A DNA stretch of 64,000 nt, taken from contig JACSVZ010000007.1 of the NCBI GenBank assembly GCA_014706295.1, positions 53,768,975 through 53,832,974 of the forward strand. The letters are read 5' to 3'. The notes below the pieces were generated by a model. The model had not been told where the DNA came from. It saw only the letters and a list, made by a program, of their open reading frames with translations, and ran no database searches. Shown one piece after another: positions 43,201 through 58,200 of this stretch. The stretch is from Lycocorax pyrrhopterus obiensis. Lineage: Eukaryota > Chordata > Aves > Passeriformes > Paradisaeidae. The position numbers and the translations under genes were made by a program. Every line of letters begins with the position of its first letter. Positions within the stretch are counted from its first letter, which is position 1.

Positions 43201-46200
43201 TGATGTATCTTTCAGAGAGATGAATAGTAAGAGGAGTACCAAGGGCCATCGTATATGCGAAGGGTTTTCTTGGGTGATAGTAGTGCTGTTTCTGTGTATG
43301 AGAAATGAAGGGTTTAACAGCTGAGGTCTGTTCCGTGCTTCTTGCAAGTAAAGGCTGTCAGTTTCTTCGCAGTAGTTTGTAGTGTTTTGCTTGTTTTTTA
43401 TTAGCTCTGGGAGAAGGAAGAGTGCATAGTAGGATCTTTTTAAGATGGACAGAGGGGCATTAAGGCTATGAAGCTTATAAGGAAGAGTCATTTGACTTGT
43501 TTAATTGATGTAGTGTCTGACATCCAAAGCTGAGGGAAAACTTGTTATTTGGAATTACTGCTCTTGTCTTACTGTAACTAAATTTGTACTTCAGACATTT
43601 GACTGAATATTTTAATCAAAGACTTTTGATAATTTGTGGTTATAAATTTGTGCCATTATTTTTAAAAATTGTTTCTAAGTTGAGTATATAGCTTTTAAAA
43701 TAAATTCTTTTGCATTTTAGCACTGGCAAATTTGGAGCATGTTTTATACCTGGCCTATGTAAACGGAGTGACCTGACACTATTTGCTGCCAGACCTGGGC
43801 TTCGTCTGTGGAAGTCTGATGTTCATGGGGCTGTTCAGGCCACATTCATATTGAAAGATGTATTTGCTGGAGGAATAAAAACTTTTGAACTGTATCCTCG
43901 TTTGGAACCACCTGACAGAGGAAGTTACAGCTCTCCAGAAAAACACCTTGGTCTTGTTTCATGCTTTTTCCAAGAAGGATGGGTGCTGACCTGGAACGAA
44001 TACAGCATCTATTTACTAGACACTGTGAACCAGGTAGATAAATCTTGTGGCTGCGTATTTTGTTTCTTCCATGTTTTTGTTCATACTATGCCATGAGGCT
44101 CTGTTTTGGTTATCCAATTATATGTCTGTGATTTAAATCCATGTTTAAAATGAACGAAAAGGAATATTTATTGTCTCTCTCCTCAAGTTGTCATTGCAAT
44201 GATATGCTCACCAACTAGCTCAGTATGTTGTTTATGAAAATTACGTATATTTAAAGCTTTCAGTTGAGGTCTTAACATCATAATCAATTCTGATGCTTAG
44301 TGAAGCATACAGAAACCTAAAATCTAGGAGTTAATGCAAGAAGATATTTTAGGCCTATAAAATGTGCCTGGATCTGTTTATTCTTTCCCTTCTACTACTG
44401 TTGGTGTCTGAAAAAAAAGAAGTATTACCTTTTGTTTGGTATACAGTGAAATGTTAGCTGTTTTGTTGTCTTAAAAATGCATATGAAAGTGGATACAAGT
44501 TAGTATATTTTTGTCTAAATGATATTAAACATTTGTACTGTGGCACTCTTCTGCCACCAAATTGTATATTGCTTAAGTTGGTATATTTAGTTGCCTTTAG
44601 TTGGACAAAGAATAGATCTGTGGAATTTAAATTAGTATAAAAATGAAGCTGCATCATGATTAAAGGGTTCTTTCCTGTTTCTTTTTTCCATTTTCTTTTT
44701 TTTTCTTTTGATAAGATAAAAATCTTTATCCTGTAATTGCTTATGTTGATTAAAATCCAGCGAATGCTTTTGTTAAGAGTACCATGTTGTGCAAACAGTG
44801 TGTTAATCTGATGCCAATTATTTCTTTCTCTGTTGACTCTTTATAGGCTTTGATTGGTGGCTTGGAAGGATATGGTGATATTGTGTCTGTGTCCTGTACC
44901 AACAATGAGATTTTTCTCTTAAAGGGAGATAGAGACATAATAAGAATTTCAAATAGACCCGAAGGACTGTCATCAATAGGTTTGTATAGATTAGTAAGCT
45001 TAATATGTAGAAATTAGTAAGTTTAGTATGTATAAATTAGTGTGTACCTCATGGAACACGGTGCCTATCATACTTTTTTAATATAAAAACCCCCAAAACC
45101 AACAAAACCGAAACTAAACCCCACACAAAACTCTTCAGATTATTGCAAAAACCTGCCAGGTCTTGTAGGGTTACTCGTCTGTTTTGATAGGTTATATTTA
45201 GAGATTTGGTTTATCTGCTTATCTGAGCTTCTCTTTTGGCTGCAGTGAGAATGGGAGCATTAAGAAATTAAATATTGTTGCCCTTTTTGAGAGTGGATCA
45301 GCATTAACCTAATGAGGCATCTCTAATCTGTGCATTTGAGAGCTCATTCTGAACCATGATGCTGACGCAGTCTGGATTCCTGATCATGGTTATCCCTTTA
45401 GGATCAGTCTCAATAGCTGAATATGTTGATTTTGTGCCACCTGTCATCAGCCACATTCCAGGTGAAATCTCAGCCTTCCTAGCAATGAAAAAGAAAAAAA
45501 TGGCAAATAAATCCAAAGAATGCTCACTAAAATTCCAAAAATAATTTGACTGTTTAATACTTGTTGCCATCTGAGTTAAACATTTATGTTACTAGAATTC
45601 TCTAAAAGGGTCTACTAATGCATTTAAATACTCCATCTTAGCTTTGTATTAACAAAATGCTGGTAAATATGCTATGAAGTCTCATTGAATGCTGGAGATC
45701 TTAACTTTCTTGTCATTACATATTGGCAATAGCTTTAGTCATTTAGGCAGTTCTTTACTCACAGACTACTAGAGGCTGCTTATTATTTTAATCTCAACTT
45801 TTGTGTATAGTTTCAAAGGAGCCTTTAGGAGTGTATTCTAGTCACCACAGTGATTTATCTGGTAATTTTTATTGATTTTTTTTCCAAGCTACTGAATGTT
45901 TGAATGAAGAAGTTAAAGATATAGGATGGCACTTCAGTTTGTGATACAGTTGGGTCTTCCAAGCTGCAGACCTGTACTGTTCTTTACACATAAACATAAA
46001 TTCAGAATTTTGCTAATAGAAGCTTGATACAGGGTTTAGGGGGAAAGTGCTTTCATACAGATTAATTTGCAGGAAGTTTATAGTGTGTGTGTGTGTGCGC
46101 AAATATTTATTTTTAAATGCTGTGAGCTTAAATTTTTTTTTGCATAAATATTCTTTTCTTTCAATACTCTCCAAGAATTATGCCCCTACTGAATTGATGC

Positions 46201-49200
46201 TAGTACTTATGCTTGAAATAGTATTTATACTTTTATTTTTCTTTTGGACAGTTGATGTGAATTCAAAATTGTCAAATCTTTTAACAGATACAAGTCCTAA
46301 ATTGCTGACCCCATCATCTGTGGTTTCATCTGTATCATCCAGTCCTTCAGTGGAAACAGAAAGAAAAATGGTTACTTCCCCTTCAGTTACTGGTGATAAA
46401 AATGGCACTTCTTCTTCAGTGAAAGATGATCTGGAAACTCCAACACTATCAGAGAAAAGTTTTGATAGAGTGGGAGACTTGAGCAGTGAAACCAGAAAAA
46501 GGGGCTGTTCTGTAGTAAGTGAATCACGAAGCAGGAGCAGCTCTGTGAACTCTGTGGACAGTGGCTCGAGCTTTATGATGTGTGCAGACCAACTTCCAGA
46601 AGCTCAGAGAGAAGGCCAACTTTCTTCACAACGGTTCAGCACCATCAGCTCTGAAGATTTTGATCAAGAACTCATTGTAAAGCCAATTAAGGTGAAAAAG
46701 AAAAAAAAGAAGAAACAGGGTAGGTCTAGCAGAACTTTCCCAGCCATGCTCGTTGTTAGAGCGTGTTACATGAAAGAGTCTGTGTTTGGCAGGCTTCGTT
46801 TATATTGTGTTGTGCTTCTGAAATGATTGAGGGGTTGTGGTGGGCCATTTCTGTTTAAGATGAAAATCTCCTTTAGAAGTGATAAATTCATGAAGTCTTT
46901 TTAGATCTGTTTGGGGTTTTTTACTTTAGCTTTTGTTGTGCTTTATGTAAACATGCTTCGAGTTCTAATGTATTTGTTAATGGAAGCATACAGTGGACTC
47001 TGCATCCAGTTTTATGTTGGAATTATGTAATATCTATTCATCCTATTCAGAATACTTGGCAGTGTCTTTCTTAGCCATCCTTTTTAGTTTGATAAAATAG
47101 CGTGAGTACTTGGTAATTTTAGTTGTTTACTATATTAAGACTTTTCTTGGCTTTAAATGCATCATTTATTATTAAAGTTGAAAAAAAATCAATATGGTTG
47201 AAATTTAGATTCAGCTTTGTTCTTGCTACAGTTCTAAAAATATTTTAATTTCTTACTTGGCACTGGAATTTAATAGATTTTAGTAATACTATTTTTCTCC
47301 GTTTTCTTCGTGTGTGTGTGATAACAGAAAGTGGGGCAAGGAAAAACCACAGCTCTCTGGAAGGCACACCAATTTATGAGCGTCAGCTTTCTGGTGACAG
47401 TCCACATTCCTTGAATGCAGACTCCTTTTCCATGACTTCCAGCATAATGAGTGGCAGCATTGATCATCTGAGTACTGGATCTCCAGATCAGGAAAGCATG
47501 TTCAGTATGGAGTCCCATACGATCTTGCAAGAAGATAACGGTTCAGAAACTTTCAGTGTCCTACAGTCTCCGGAGTCAGCAACTGTACTAATTAATGAAG
47601 AAAATGGAGATGTGGTTGATTTACAGAAACTTCCAAACAGTGACAGTGGCATGGGTACTTCAGCTATTATAGATACTTTGGCATCTGCATCTCCTCTGAT
47701 GCTCACAGAAGACTTGACAAGCAGTGCTCATGGTGAATGTAATGGTGGTGTGGTTTCTGCAAGCAATGAATGCTGTCCTGGAAAGCTGAGCCAAGAGGAG
47801 GAGGAGCAGGTTTTTCCTACATTGTGTAAAATAGATGAAGACTTGGATAAAATGAAGCTTCAGGATACTGAAAAATCTTCTGAAGATCCAGATCTTGCAG
47901 ACCAGCTGTTCTTGGAATGTGACAGTATACTTGGTGTCCAGACAACCCTGACACCAAAGGAAAGTGATGAAACTGGTAGGGAAGACCAACAACAGCTCTC
48001 TCTAATCCACAGCGCTTTGTCAGACCCTTCTGCGCTCCAGTTTGACATCTCTGACAATGTTCATTCAGATAACTGTTCCATTTCTGGGTGGAATTTTGAA
48101 AGTGCAATCAAAGCTAAATGTAGTACTAGCACTGCTGAAAGGGTAGCAGACACTCATGAAAGTAAGACTGAAAAATCTGCCTCAAGTGATGAAGAAGATA
48201 TTTATGGACATGGATTACCATATTCATCCTCGGAGACCAGCATGCCTGAAGTTGGTGCTGTGCCTGGTGCACAGGATGTAGCCAAGATAAGTCTAGATGA
48301 AATGGTGCTCCTAAAATCTGATCAGGTATTTCTTTTCAGTTTAATTAAAGTACCTTTAACCTTAAAAAGAAACAGCTTTTCAAAAGAAATGTTCCTGTAA
48401 TTACTGTCCTTTACATCTTTAGGAGAGCAATTTTTTTTTTTGATTCAAGTACACAAGTAAAGTATAAAGCCAAACAAGAGTTGTTACGTGTTGTAACTCT
48501 TAAAAAATGTGATGTATCAGACTTCAGAATGGGTGATGTGTGCTTGCAATGCGAAGAAGCTGTTCTGGCTGTATTATTCCCAGCTCAACAAAAATGCTGT
48601 TAGAAACCCCTCCATTAAAAAGTGAACAGTAAAACCCAGTCACGCTCAAAGGCTGTTCCTTGTTTGGATCTCCAGCAGTCCAGGTTCTGTGTGATGCTGT
48701 TCCCAAATTCAGCTGACTTCATGGAGAATTAATGCTAATTATCTCACATGGCTGGCTTCTGCTTAAGGATTATTTTACCTGTAAATACTCAGAATAAGGA
48801 TTAGTCTTTGCCCCCTAGCCAACAGTAGTTAGTACTGTTTAAAATGTTGACAGTTTCGTTTTTCTGTTATCCTTCTTTCCTTCATTGTTATTTTGTGGGT
48901 AATCCTCATACAGACTATAGAAAAGAAGTACTAAAGTTAATTGTAAGATCTATAAAATTGCTAGAATCACTGGGACTTCCAGCAGAAGACTTAAGAAGGA
49001 AATGCAGTTCTTGTAGGCTGGGGGTTTTGTTTCTTTTAGATCTGTAACAGCTTTGTATTGAGATCAACCAAATACTCATTCATAAACGTTGAGTTACAAG
49101 TTGATGGTGTCCTTATGTAGTAACAGCTGCAGCCCGAAGTGCAGACGATTTTAGTTTCAGGTTATGGTATTCTTATACTCTGTCATGTTCAGAAAACTCC

Positions 49201-52200
49201 CCTGGTAATGTATGCAGTGCTTGAGTTCACCTCATGCAAGCAATTGGAATTTAAGAGAGCAGGCTGTAAACCAGATTTTTGCAAGACATGGCTCCTGTAC
49301 CATACAGAGAGTTACTGGAGTCAGATATTTAGCTGTCTCTGCCCTCCAGCTGTCTTGTTCCCTTTGCTCATCACTTCCTAGACAATGAATAATTTCCTGG
49401 GCTACAGGCAGACTGTACATTTTTATGTATTCCTTTTTTGGAGGTGGATGACGGGATGGAGGGGTTTATTTTTTTGCTAAATCTGTTGTTCTAGCAGTCT
49501 CATTGTGCGCATACAGTCTTAGAGAACAGTGACAGATGTAGTTTTATTTTACACAAGGCAAATTTATTCATTGATTAAAGTACTTAAGTTTAGCTTTTTT
49601 AAAATCAAAATGTGAGAGCTGCTGTTCTTATATACCCATTTTCTTATGCAGTTTGAAGACACCTGACACTGTTCTGACTCTACAGTTTTTAGTTTGCAGA
49701 GAGCTGGATGGGATACTCTGGCCCTGGTTATGGCATCCTGAGCCTGGTTGTCTCAGAAAAATACATTTGGTGCCTGGATTACCGAGGCAGCCTGTATTGC
49801 AGTGCCCTTCCTTCAGCTGGGCTGCGCTGGCAGAAGTTTGAGGATGGAGTCCAGCAAGTGGCAGTTTCCCCCTCAGGTGGGTTGGCTTCTGCTGCACTGT
49901 CACCTTGTAAATATAGAACTTGTATAGACTTGGGCATTTTGTTTGGGTTTGGTTTTTTTTGTTTTGGTTTTTTTTTTGTTTGTTTGTGTGTTTTTAATAT
50001 CAGTTATTATTTAGTTAGGTGAAACTTGTCATTTTTATGAGATTACAGATACAATTGAGTGGATATGTAGTTTCCACATAGGCAGTTTATTGTTTGTTTG
50101 TTTTTTTCCAAATAAATTACTTGCAGAAACTTGGTTTAGGGCTTGTTTCATGTAAAAGTATTGTGTTGGTTTGGGTTTATTTTTGTTTGTTTGTTTTTTA
50201 AATAGTCACAGTTATATGACTGCATATTCACTACCTCTGCATCCCATGTTCTGGTTTAAGTGGCTGTCTTTCTACACATTACACATTACATTTTGGGAGG
50301 TTTTCAACATGCCTTTGCCTAATTAAAGTGAACTTCAGAAGTAGCAGTTCAGTGGTAGGCAGAGAAGAGCTCCTTGTCTATACAAACCCTTGATTTTTGT
50401 TATAGAGCTATAGAAGTTCTTGGCTGTGAGGGTGGTGAGGCACTGGAACAGGTTGCCCAGACAAACTGTGGATGCCACATCCCTGGAAGTGTTCAAGGCC
50501 AGGCTGAATGAGGTCCTCAGCAATCTGGTCAAGTGGGAGGTGTCCCTGCCCATGGCAGGGGTTTGGAACTAGGTGATCTTCCCCTCCCCCCCAAACCATT
50601 CTGTGATTCACAATTTTAAAGTTCTTTTTCTTGTAAGTGAAGAATTGGCTTTGTGTATGCGTGGGTTAGTTGATTTGATTTCTTTTTAAATACCGAATTA
50701 AAAAACCTTTGAAGTTTTAGTACATTTGCATATGAATTTGTTCTGGATGGTCGTGAATGAGGATTATGTTGGATTAAAAATAAGGAGGTTTTGGTTATAA
50801 ACTTGCGTCACTTTTGGCCTTCCAGATTGTTCAGGGACTGGAGTGAAAATAAGTTGTTTTTAAGCCATTTTAATCTCTTTGTCTCCTGTCTTGCCACTAC
50901 TTTTCTTCCCTGTCATCTCTAAAAGCGCATGCCAATCTTCCCTTCTCTCTGTAGGGGAACACTTGCTATCTGTTTTAAGAAGAAAAAAATTCTATTTGAT
51001 CTGTAGCTGAGCTTTGCTATAGCCGAAACAATTTAAGAGTACTTGTGCTAGGTGAGAGTGTGGGTTCATTCAACTCAGTATCTTACCTTTAAGAGTGGTC
51101 AACAGCAGGTCCCTGCAGAAAAGTGAAAGGAATGAGCATGTGGTCACGTTTGCCCTTGGTACTTTCAGGCTGCAGTTTTTGGAGGCTCGGATTGCCTGGG
51201 CAAAATGTTGTTCCTCTGCATTTGTTATCTGTCAGTTCCAGGAGTTCTCCCAGCTTTTCACTGAATCTGTGGAAATTTCTAGCATCCACAGTTAGCCATG
51301 GATGTATTCATGCAGGAGCAAGTTAACCACAAAATGTCAAAATGGAATTAAATGCAACTTTGTGGAATCATTCAAAGGAAATTAATATGACAATGTACTG
51401 TTCTGGTACAAGCCAGCAGTTAAGTTTGGAGTTCCACTTGGTTTTCTTATTTTAAGCTATTATTATATATTAGAAGTCAGTTACTGTACATTTTTGTTTG
51501 ATGCTACTGGTTTGCTTTTCCCCTCCTGTTAGTGTAGGTGTGGGTAGGACACATCATCTGTGACTGTTGCAGTAATTGCTGAGTGCTGTTATGTTCTTTC
51601 TTTACTTCTCATACAGGGGCTCTTCTCTGGAAGATTGAACAGAAGACTAACAAAGCTTTTGCTTGTGGAAAAGTAACTATAAAAGGAAAACGGCACTGGT
51701 ATGAGGCTTTACCTCAGGCTGTATTTGTAGCTCTAAGTGATGACACCGCCTGGATTATCAGAACAAATGGAGATCTGTATCTGCAAACAGGTACCTGCAT
51801 TAATTGCAGGCTCTTTGAATTTTTGTGGGCTGAGATTATTAGATTTCAAGTCTGCAGAATGATCACAATTTGCTATAAACTTCTATCTGCTGCCAGGACG
51901 TAAAGATACCTTTTTATCTTGCAAAATGCTTGGAAACAGTTGTGAGATGTTGTGTAATTAGGAGAGTGGAAAAGCCAGTTCATGGCCACTTGTTTTGTGT
52001 GTGCCAAGTGGAGTACATACAGTACAGAGGATTTATGACATGGGGAGGATGTGAGATGGATGGAGATAAATGGAAGGGGACTGTAGAAAATAACAAGATA
52101 ATATCCTTGCTTTGAAAGTGATACGGTGCACTGAAACAACTCAGCCTTAAGTGGGCATAATCGGGGAAAGTAGAAGCTTTGTGTTTTGAAAAGCACAGAT

Positions 52201-55200
52201 CTCTTGAAGATACGAGTTACCACTTTATAATGAAAGGAAGGTATTCTGAGACAGAAGAAGATGAAGTGGTTTGGAAGTATAGACAAGTGGTATGTATTTT
52301 ATGTGATAGAGAAAGCAAAGCCATGAGGGAATGGAATGGGATGTGGAGCAGGAATCTTTGCAGCTGCCTTCTTACTGGGTATGAATGAGGCACAAATTGG
52401 AAAAAGGGATCGTGCAGTGACAACTTTGAAGTCATGGCCTTAGTTTTAAGCTCTTCAGTGAACAGAAGAGGATGTATTTGAAGGTGTTATGCAAACAATA
52501 TTCAGGCTAAATGCAAAGAGCTAGGATGAAGGATGGCAGTACTAGTTTTAGAGTTAAGGGAGAAAAGTATCAAGGACTCTCAGGCATGTGGGGCTTGCAC
52601 AGAGAGCTGAGTTACTAAGGAAAAATTACCAATAACACAATGAAGGAATTATTGGTGAATGAAGAGGAGGACTGGGTTAAGGGGAAAATGTGTAAGACGT
52701 ACTGAAACAGGACAGCGTCTCTGAGTGGCTATCAAAGTTCTTACTTACCTTTCATTTAATTTTGGCACTCTGGTAATTTGTGTTTTAGGTTTAGTTACTG
52801 TAGCACAATACAAAAATTATTTGTGATTAAGAAAACTGTTTTAGGTACACATCACTATTTCAAAGACATGCTATTAAAATTATTTTTTTTATTTAAGTGT
52901 AGTAGTTCCAGAAAAATCAAGTGGCCTGCCCATGGTCACATGCATATTGCCAACAGGCATGGATAGTGGTGATGGAGAGTGAATTTTGGATGCTAATCAT
53001 ACAGGGCTCTGTGGAGGTTTAAATCAATATTTTTCTTCCCTTTGAAAGATTGGTTTGATTACATCAGCTTACATTCTGCTGTTCTTAGGCTTCCAAATTT
53101 GTCTTTTGATGCAAAAAATAAATTCTCTGTGTATTCTGTCTTCCTAATGTGAGGCAACCAGTGAAAATTGTTTCTCCAGGATCTTTTCATTCCCTCCACT
53201 GTCTTGTGTAACATTTATAACAAAAGTGCGTGCTCTGAGGTTTAGAAATGAGCGTTCTTATTAGTCTAGGATATACAGATGAGTCTGTTCATACTGGCTT
53301 TGGCAGCATGTGAAGATGAAACAAAAGCTATGTCTCCTGAGGTGTTTCACATGCAGTTTCACATGTGTAAATCAAGCTTCAGTGTAATTGTAAAAAAGAC
53401 ATGTTCCTGTAGGTTAGATGTAGAAATGTATGCAAGCTGCCTGTAAATCTACCAGAACCTCTCTGCTCCTTTCACTACTGCACACTGTGGCATGCTCTTT
53501 TGTAATTGCTTTGCTGTCACTATTCGGATCAGGTTGCTTCTCTCCCTGGCATGTTTTGGGCAAAAGTTCTTCCATTACTGGCTTTTTTTTGATGCTTCTG
53601 TCAGCTCTAATAGAGGTTTTATAAATGGAGATTCCTCGTGCTGACACTAGAGGGAGAAAAGGAACAGAAATGACAGGACTGGACATGCACTGTGCGGGAT
53701 GTTGAAGGATGTACAGTGTCTTATTTTTAAAAATGTAAACTCAGCTATATTAGAGGAAATTATTAATAGTTTATAGGAAGAACAGTCACTCACGGAAATT
53801 ATGACCAAATGACAAATATTAGCATGTCGAGGAGATTCCCTTCTGCATTTTCTTCCACTGAGTTGCTTTATCTCTTTCCTTTTTGTTGCTAAATGCCAAA
53901 GTTTGTAAAGCAATCCTCATTTTCTGATTTCTAGGCCTGAGTGTGGATCGTCCTTGTGCCCGAGCAGTAAAGGTTGACTGCCCTTATCCACTGTCACAGG
54001 TCACATCCAGAAATAATGTGGTGTGGGCTCTGAGCGAGCAGCGGGCTCTGCTGTACCGGGAGGGGGTGCGCAGCTTCTGTCCTGAAGGAGAGCAGTGGAA
54101 GAGTGATATTGTCAGGTAATACCTCTGGTGGGACATTCTGGGCATAGGAATGACACAGATAACTGTGCTGGAACTCCTTGATGTTTGAAAAAGTGTTACC
54201 TGAACTCGTGTGCATATATACTTCTCTGTGTGTGTATAGCTATTTTAGCTATCTGTCCGTCTGTCTATCTGTCCATCCTTTCTTTAGTCTTTGTCCAGAC
54301 ATATTCAGAGTAACTGCTGTTTTTCTGTCAGGTGAATGAGTGCTGTGTAATGAAAGGAATTGTCATAAACAGAAGCGAGTTTAAAGAGTAAGAACAATTT
54401 AAAAAAATCTTTATAACATCTGTCAATGTGACTTTTTTATTAAATATTGCTTCTTTAATCTGTGCCATAATGGTTTTAATGAGCTCTCCATTTTTTTGAG
54501 GGGGTTTTTTGTTTACTTTTTTTTTCTGAGTTTAAATCTATGCATTTTCTTGGTCATCCACACAGCTGGATAACACTTCTGCACTCCCCAGCCACAGCTT
54601 TTTAGAAATATTTTGTGTAGTTGGTATTTAGCTTTGTAGTTGATCCTATGCTCACGGTAGTTCCTTTGTGATAAAGTTAAAAGCACTGAGTCTCTACTGC
54701 TGGCTTTGAGGATGTAGAATATAGTGTCCTCTTGTGACATCAGCCTGAAGCAAGTTTAGGAAGAAATTCAAGTTCTTGTCGTCAGGTGATTTTATCTACT
54801 GAATATCCTATTGTGAAACCTTAACTTACGTTACCTCCCAGCCTGGTATTTGGCTCTTGAAGGGTCTAAGAAACTACTGTGTCTTTGTTCAAATGTGAAA
54901 TTTGCATGTACTTGAATGAGTCTGTTTAATGAAAATACCTGCTTGACCTACACCTTAGGTACATTTCATGTTCTTGGGCTTTGTGTTAAAATTGCAGAAA
55001 GCAGGCACTATTTGTTCTTAAATTGTCAAGAAAGTTTATCTAAAAGAACTAGCATTGTTTGCTACCTTTTCAGTGTCTGATACGATCACCTCACCCTGTT
55101 GACTTTCTGAGCTTGAAAGTCGTTTACTTATGCAGGAAACTTATAGTCCTGAATTCAGCATTTATCTTTGTCACATAGTTAGATTGAGTTCTCTATTTGT

Positions 55201-58200
55201 GATCCCTGAACTGCAGGTATTGTTCTCAGAATAGGTCAAGGAAGTTGAGGAGATACATTTTTGAAGCTATTTTATCAAAAACTTAAAGAACACAGCTCTT
55301 GATTGCTTATTTTACTGAACAAAATAGGGCTTGTTTAGTTTTATTGTTGTGTATCCAAGTTTCAAATCTTGAGTGGTCTTTGAGGGACTCATGGTTTTTT
55401 GGTTGTTGTTGTTGAATGTTTTTTACTTAAACAAATAAAATATAAGGTACTGAATAACTGAAAATTTTATATCAAATGTGTTTTTTAGCTTGGCCGCACT
55501 GAGTTCAACTGTGTTAAACTATTAGCATTATAATAGCTTCCTTAAAATACCATCAAGATAAATTTGAAGTAAGGTTTTTAACATTTTTACTTGTTTGCAT
55601 TTCCAGTGAAATGCAAGCTTTGGAACCAGTGTGCATAACCCTTGGAGATCAGCAGACATTATGGGCTTTGGATATCCATGGCAATCTCTGGTTCAGGACT
55701 GGTATAGTTTCAAAGAAACCACAAGGAGATGATAACCATTGGTGGCAAGTAGGCATTTTTTTTATTTTGCTTTCAGTTTAGTCTTTTACCTTGGGTTTGT
55801 TATTTGTGTTATTTTCCCCACAAGATTCTAAGAACAAATTCAATTAATTGCTTGATATTTTATAGCACTCTTTATTGAGTATATTAAAACTTCAGTGTGG
55901 CTATGGCTGAAATCCCTTTTTGGGTCTGCTTTAAAGAGGGGAGGAAAAACCATCCCATGGTCATCCAGAGCAGCATTGCAGAAGCTTTCAAGAACACAAG
56001 AAATGCTCTGCCAGGTCATAGGACATGCTGTTGAGGCAGAGCGTCAAGTCTGGCTGCTGAATGCAGCCTCTTCTCTTGTCTTCCAGTGCCCGTCCTTTTC
56101 CTTAGCTAGATAAAATAAATAGTAAGTCACCGTGCAAAGGAATGTGTTTTGCATTTTTCCATCCTGTTGAGGTTTCTTTGAGCCATGTGGAGCTGCTTGC
56201 TTCAGCCACAGGTTCATGTGGGTGAAACCAACTCGGTTACTGCAAGTACTGTCTGGTATTGATTTGGAATTCCTAACTCTGGTTTCTCCAGCTTTTCTTG
56301 TTTTCTCCAGAGAAAGGGGTGGGGAAGAAGGGAGTACAAAAACAGTTTTACAGAAAATTTGTCTGTCTGCATGCCTACCTAAGTTACAAGAATTTTGGTC
56401 TATGTGCATATATAATCCCTTTTTGCATGTGGGCATCATGAGTAGCTTGGCTTTGAGGTTATTGGCAAACTGCTGCTCTTCTTGTGCTCTTAGGCATTTT
56501 CTTCCTTTCTAAGAGTATCCCAGAGTGTTGCCAACCTAGTTGTCCATGACAGAACTTGGGCAATTGGTTATTTAGACCTCCATCTGCACAATGAATTAAA
56601 ATGTCTGTGAGGTAGTTGCAAAGGAGTATTGCATACAAGTTTTTGTCATGTAGTTTGAATTGCTACACTGCACAAGTTTCTCTCTTCCTTTGGGGAATTG
56701 AAAATTCACCTCTTAGTTTGCAGAGTTCAACATGTTTTCAGAGGGAGACATCCTAAAACAAAGGGCTTTCTTAGAATGCAGGTTTCTAAATGGATTGTTG
56801 GGTAGAAGGGAGTTGTAAGCTGGCATTTAATATTGATCGTGGCTTATTAGCAAGACAATTACTCAAAATGTACCATTTTTATTTTTCCCTTCCTACTCTT
56901 TGAATATTTCTAAAAAAGCTTCTGGTGAAAGATTGTGCAGTTCACCCCAAAGCTTAACTAATTATCAAGAGCATTTTTTTTCTTCTTCCCCCAGGTAAGC
57001 ATCACTGATTATGTAGTGTTTGACCAGTGCAGCCTGTTCCAGACCATAATCCAGGCAACTCACACAGTGGCAACAGCAGCTCAGGCGCCTGTGGAGAAGG
57101 TGGCTGATAAGCTTCGAATGGCATTTTGGTCACAGCAGCTTCAGTGTCAGCCCAGCCTCCTCGGAGTTAATGGCAGTGGAGTCTGGATCTCTTCAGGCAA
57201 AAATGAATTCCACGTAGCGAAGGGAAACTTAATAGGTTGGTGTGCTTTTGCATCTTAATTTTTTTAAGTTAAGAAAATTAAATAGAAGAAAATAACTAAC
57301 TACATCTCTGTCACCACAGAAATTACCCATGGCAAGTCAGGGCAGTTTTGATAAGTTTAAAAATTAAATTAAATGATTCATTAGCATTTGGTCTTAAATA
57401 CTTTCTCATTGAAAGGGAAATGTTTTTCATGGAAAAGTCATTGTCAATCAGTGAACTGTGCACAAGTTACTAGTTTTAGCACCTACATGTTTCTCTTCTC
57501 TGGGATAAGAAAGCAATCTTAAGCTGTTGAACCTATTTTATCTCGCACCGTGGAGTCTGGCTCATGATCAGTGTGACTATGCAAGACACTGATGTTACGG
57601 TTTTACAGTGCTAATAGAGGAATTGCTTTATTTTTCTTGGTACAGTTCTCAAAATAGTATTTTGATTTGCTACATTTCTTTGTTTAGGTAAACTAACAAT
57701 GCATCTTGGATATTGTTTAAACTCATCACCAAATTGGTCCCCTGTTGAAGACCATTAATATTCTTCTTTATCCTTTTCTGCATTCCCAGTTTTCTCTGTG
57801 CGTGTTTACATAGGTAAACACATGTCAAGAGGAAGTTTCCCTCTCCTCCCAACAGTTTCTTGAAAGATTTTCATATAAAATCTTGTCTAAAATATATTTA
57901 ATGATTGATTGCAATAGAATTTCTTTTAAATTTTAGATAACAAATTTTAATAGAAAACTGAGTTTCCCACTAATACCACTCTATTCTTTCTTTCAAGGCA
58001 CATATTGGAATAATATTGTGCCTCGTGGTACTGCTTCTGCCACAAAATGGATTTTTCTGTTGGCTTCCACAGCTTCATCTAAAGAAGGTTGGTAAATCAA
58101 CAGTGAAGGCATGTAATACCTGGTTTTTAAATAGAGTGGAATTGATGGTGTAATTAAATATCCTGAATTACTTCAGATTTTGGTTGTCTTTTCTGTTTGC

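Noticed and set aside
54230..54290. CTATCTGTCCGTCTGTC-type tetranucleotide tract
   Set aside because: Short and impure; an ordinary degenerate microsatellite with no sign of function.
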